NCBI RefSeq assembly: GCF_002455975.1
Contig: NZ_DKLM01000054.1
Span: forward strand, 1-7,714
Origin: Clostridium sp. UBA6640
GTDB taxonomy: Bacteria > Bacillota > Clostridia > Clostridiales > Clostridiaceae
Reading direction: 5' to 3'
Length of the DNA: 7,714 nucleotides
The first letter of the stretch is position 1. Each line of letters opens with the position of its first letter. Both the position numbers and the translations under genes were made by a program. Positions 5,535 to 7,714 of the stretch are shown here, one piece after another. The notes under the pieces are model-generated. The model was given only the letters and a program-made list of their open reading frames with translations. It had not been told where the DNA came from and made no database searches.

Positions 5535-6917
5535 CTAACTCCTTTCAGTAAGTATTTTCCTTGGTTCATATTTTGTAATATACCTTACACCAACACTACT
5601 GCTTAATAAAGCCAGTAGAAGTGCAACTGATGTTACCTTTATTAAAGTTTCTCCATCTATACTTACATCAATTTCTGATATTGTATCCTCATCTGTTGCT
5701 GAGCCATTTCCTTGCATCATAAAATTTTGACCTGGATTACTATTACTTGCCTTTTGAGCCTCTACTTGCTTTTCAAGTAAATAGTTTGATACTGGTTGTG
5801 ATGCTGCTGACCCAGCTCCGATTCCAATGCCTAAACATATTACTGTTATCATTAAAGATTCTGTTATTAACCCAAGTGCTACTTTGCCTTTCTTCATCCC
5901 CATTGCACGTAGCACACCAATTTCATACTTTCTTTCTCTTATTGATAATGTGTTTAATAACATTAATACTACTGACCCTAATCCTAATACAACTAATATA
6001 AATATTAGTGTTATAGATCCTAAACCTTCAACTGGTCCAACTATTTTATTGTAACTATCTTCATCTGTGGAAACACTATATACTTCAGGTAATCCCTTTT
6101 CTCTTACCTCTTTTTCAAAAGCATCTAGCATATCTGGTGATTTTAAGAAATATTTAGCATCCACCATAAGTTCATCCGGTTTTGACATACCCATTAAAGT
6201 ATCAAAGCTACACAATATTTCATTTCTCTTATTCATATATGCAATCTTAGCAGGCATTGCACCATATTCGCTTGTAGAGTCAAAATAAATACCTGCTACC
6301 TTTAACTTATGTGTTACGCTATCCATAGTTTTTACTTCTATGGTGTCCCCAACTTTAATGTTATTTAATTCAGCTAAATCTTTACTTATAATACACTCAT
6401 TCTTTTCTTTATACATGCTACCATCTATTACTTTTCTCTTACCCTCTTTAAACTCGGCTAAAGATTTAATATCTGAAACACCTAATATCTTTAATGTAGG
6501 CATATCTGGTGCATCTCCATTTGGTGCCGATGATACCACTGAACCAACTGAACCATTATCCTCATCATTTTCGTCAAGTCCCTTAATTGTAGCTGATGAA
6601 CTAGGAAGCTCAGAAGTAAATATTGTTTCTTTTACATACTCTGAATCCGCAAAATCAAGATACGTGTCTTTATTTATAGATGGAGGCCTCTGCATTCCAT
6701 TCTTATCTCTTTCCTTTAAAACTTTGTTTATATCTATGGATATACTTACTTCTGAACCAAATCTAGTCTTATAATCTTTTATAATTTGATTTATTGTTGT
6801 GTTAATACTAAATGCAACCACAGTTGAGGTTATCATTCCAAGTATTATCACTCCTATTAAAATATTTCTTCCATTATTACGCCATATATTTTTTACAGCA
6901 TTTTTTATGACATACAT
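5535..6917 (-). CDS. FtsX/MacB-type ABC transporter permease
   Basis: A 460-residue membrane protein with the four-helix MacB-like plan. Helices lie at about 19-39, 300-324, 347-371 and 425-447. A large extracellular domain (about 40-299) sits after helix 1. The family hallmark IRERKYEIGVLRAMG follows helix 2 (326-340), and the C-terminus EPRKILTERS is typical of FtsX domains. Such permeases couple ATP hydrolysis to movement in the extracellular domain, exporting or sensing peptides, lipids or antibiotics rather than importing nutrients. The ATG is fixed by GGAGG at 6926-6930, eight bases upstream. It is the first gene of a two-gene operon with the ATPase. Unusual: the helix 3-4 connection is about 53 residues and rich in Asn, Gln, Ser and Gly, longer than the short turn of MacB itself. 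A low-complexity patch with GSVGSVVSSAPNGDAPD (122-138) lies in the extracellular domain. No histidine kinase or regulator gene is adjacent. The substrate cannot be inferred. Confidence 0.9.
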   Translation of the reverse strand: MYVIKNAVKNIWRNNGRNILIGVIILGMITSTVVAFSINTTINQIIKDYKTRFGSEVSISIDINKVLKERDKNGMQRPPSINKDTYLDFADSEYVKETIFTSELPSSSATIKGLDENDEDNGSVGSVVSSAPNGDAPDMPTLKILGVSDIKSLAEFKEGKRKVIDGSMYKEKNECIISKDLAELNNIKVGDTIEVKTMDSVTHKLKVAGIYFDSTSEYGAMPAKIAYMNKRNEILCSFDTLMGMSKPDELMVDAKYFLKSPDMLDAFEKEVREKGLPEVYSVSTDEDSYNKIVGPVEGLGSITLIFILVVLGLGSVVLMLLNTLSIRERKYEIGVLRAMGMKKGKVALGLITESLMITVICLGIGIGAGSAASQPVSNYLLEKQVEAQKASNSNPGQNFMMQGNGSATDEDTISEIDVSIDGETLIKVTSVALLLALLSSSVGVRYITKYEPRKILTERS

Positions 6918-6940
6918 TATTCATACCTCCATTCGCTTTA

Positions 6941-6969
6941 TATATACATCTTATCAAAGGTTATGTTAA
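6941..6969 (-). promoter_or_regulatory. Predicted promoter of the ABC transporter operon
   Basis: Read leftward: -35 TTAACA (6964-6969), exactly 17 bases, -10 TATATA (6941-6946), each one base off consensus. The predicted start, near 6934, gives a short leader carrying GGAGG (6926-6930). The -35 is itself one of two phased TTAACA repeats. Confidence 0.55.
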
Positions 6970-6981
6970 TCTATTGTTAAT
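6964..6981 (-). promoter_or_regulatory. Two 11-bp-phased TTAACA repeats, candidate response-regulator site
   Basis: On the minus strand ATTAACA occurs twice, at 6975-6981 and 6964-6970, with an exact 11-base period (TTAACA, five bases, TTAACA). That is the spacing used by OmpR/PhoB-type response regulators, and TTAACA with about five-base spacing is the form of Bacillus PhoP boxes. The proximal copy coincides with the predicted -35. Only two good copies are seen, so chance in AT-rich DNA is possible. Confidence 0.4.
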
Positions 6982-7063
6982 ACCTTAAATACCATATAAA
7001 ATTTTGTTCTTCTATATTTTTTGTAAATCAACTATAAAGTTTTAATATATATTTTATACAAAT

Positions 7064-7097
7064 TTTTTCACTAATATTATTTTTTCACTAATATTAT
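7064..7097. repeat. Exact tandem duplication of a 17-bp AT-rich unit
   Basis: The unit tttttcactaatattat occurs twice with no gap (7064-7080 and 7081-7097), followed by a degenerate partial third copy (tctttcactc, from 7098). Each unit contains the palindrome taatatta, completed by the next base where needed. It lies about 130-165 bases upstream of the predicted ABC operon start. It may be replication slippage or a pair of regulator sites. Confidence 0.75.
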
Positions 7098-7191
7098 TCT
7101 TTCACTCTATTAATACAATAGCAAAGATAAGACTCATTATATTACTCATTTGTTGCATATACCCTTGTAAATAAATAATTATATGTACAAC

Positions 7192-7220
7192 AAAATCCAT
7201 GACACATTGTCACGGATTTT
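7192..7220 (-). terminator. Intrinsic terminator of the small membrane protein gene
   Basis: Read leftward, aaaatccgtgaca and tgtcatggatttt pair over 13 positions with one G-U pair around a three-base loop, ending in TTTTG. On the plus strand the same position is an A-C mismatch, so the hairpin is best suited to leftward transcripts. It lies 73 bases past the stop codon of the gene at 7293-7673 and separates that gene from the ABC operon. Confidence 0.8.
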
Positions 7221-7292
7221 ATCACAGTACTTCCTTTTACTCTTAAAACTATTTCTAATTCTATTATTATCAAAAATTTTAATTATAATGCT

Positions 7293-7673
7293 TTATCTAC
7301 TTTTATTTTCTAATTCTTTTACAAGCTCATCTAAATCGAAGTCATCTTCAGCACATACATTATTTAATGATTGTTGTTGCGCTATTACTCTGCTCGAAGT
7401 CTCAATATGGGCTTTACGAGGAATGCTATTAACAACATAGCCTAACCCTATAAGACATATACAATAAAATACATACGGAACAATAGAACTTACATAATAC
7501 CCAATAACCTCTGTCAACTGCTCATTTATATTAATTGCACCAGTTTTAACCAAATTAGAAATATAACTATGTGATGCATAAATATTAAACACTATACAAA
7601 TTAACATAATTGCTGCCATTGAGTATAGGCTAAGTGCCATTTTAGAATTCTTCTTGGGTTCTTTTGGCTTCAT
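7293..7673 (-). CDS. Small two-helix membrane protein of unknown function (126 aa)
   Basis: I do not recognise this protein. It has a basic N-terminus (KPKEPKKNSK), a hydrophobic helix at about 13-34, a short external loop, and a second helix at about 60-83 (VSSIVPYVFYCICLIGLGYVV). PRK follows, then a soluble tail of about 40 residues that ends in an acidic patch (AEDDFDLDELVKELEN, 108-123). By the positive-inside rule both ends should be cytoplasmic, with the acidic tail available for a partner. There are two cysteines within helix 2 and nearby (71, 73), one in helix 1 (26) and one in the tail (107). The ATG has AAGGAGGG (7678-7685) about five bases upstream. The gene has its own terminator, so it is not co-transcribed with the ABC transporter. 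Its promoter may lie beyond the window edge. Confidence 0.75.
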   Translation of the reverse strand: MKPKEPKKNSKMALSLYSMAAIMLICIVFNIYASHSYISNLVKTGAININEQLTEVIGYYVSSIVPYVFYCICLIGLGYVVNSIPRKAHIETSSRVIAQQQSLNNVCAEDDFDLDELVKELENKSR

Positions 7674-7714
7674 AATACCCTCCTTATAAATATATTCGAT
7701 CTGTTAACTTATAT

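Larger units (their letters stand above)
6918..7292. other. Upstream region of the ABC operon
   Basis: 375 bases without a supportable gene. From left to right it holds the operon's ribosome site and promoter, the phased TTAACA repeats, AT-rich DNA, a 17-bp tandem repeat (7064-7097), and the terminator of the next leftward gene at 7192-7220. Between that terminator and the stop codon of that gene (7221-7292) nothing else is seen. Confidence 0.7.

Noticed and set aside
5747..6774. Open frames on the plus strand opposite the permease gene (5747-6001, 5827-6054, 6067-6288, 6340-6774)
   Set aside because: They lie antisense to a clearly coding permease gene, have no ribosome sites, and their Leu/Ser/Ile-rich translations are typical of antisense reading of AT-rich genes.
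7183..7440. Plus-strand open frame over the end of the small membrane protein gene
   Set aside because: It runs through the terminator hairpin and antisense to the better supported minus-strand gene, and has no ribosome site.

Overview
The window is very AT-rich DNA (roughly 30% G+C by eye) with strong AGGAGG-type ribosome binding sites, ATG starts and A/T-ending codons. The protein types are an ABC-F factor, an RlmI-family methyltransferase, a CNT nucleoside transporter and an FtsX-type ABC exporter. Together these fit a chromosomal segment of a low-GC Bacillota, most likely Clostridium or a close relative. The genus is an inference from composition and style, not from a marker gene.

Layout: (1) 1-1040, minus strand: the N-terminal two thirds of an ABC-F ATPase that runs off the left edge. 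(2) 1041-1514: a divergent intergenic region with a promoter for each flanking gene and an unexplained GC-rich inverted repeat at 1370-1416. (3) 1515-2693, plus strand: an RlmI-family 23S rRNA methyltransferase, closed by a terminator shared with a convergent 63-residue unknown protein (2727-2918, minus). (4) 2919-3342: AT-rich intergenic DNA whose right half holds a Fur-box-like palindrome, a good sigma-A promoter and a leader hairpin. (5) 3343-4563, plus strand: a CNT nucleoside transporter, followed by a 22-bp perfect hairpin. (6) 4852-6917, minus strand: a two-gene ABC transporter operon, with the FtsX/MacB-type permease first and the ATPase five bases downstream. It has its own promoter, which overlaps two 11-bp-phased TTAACA repeats, and its own terminator. 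(7) 7293-7673, minus strand: an unrecognised two-helix membrane protein with its own terminator, so not part of the ABC operon.

The genes look like separate transcription units rather than one pathway. The ABC-F protein and the methyltransferase both act on the ribosome or its RNA and are divergently transcribed, but nothing shows co-regulation. The ABC permease and ATPase clearly form one exporter. No two-component system, mobile element, CRISPR array, tRNA or rRNA is visible. I found no convincing new multi-gene system. The items most worth a second look are regulatory: the GC-rich inverted repeat, the Fur-like palindrome before the nucleoside transporter, and the phased TTAACA repeats at the ABC operon promoter.
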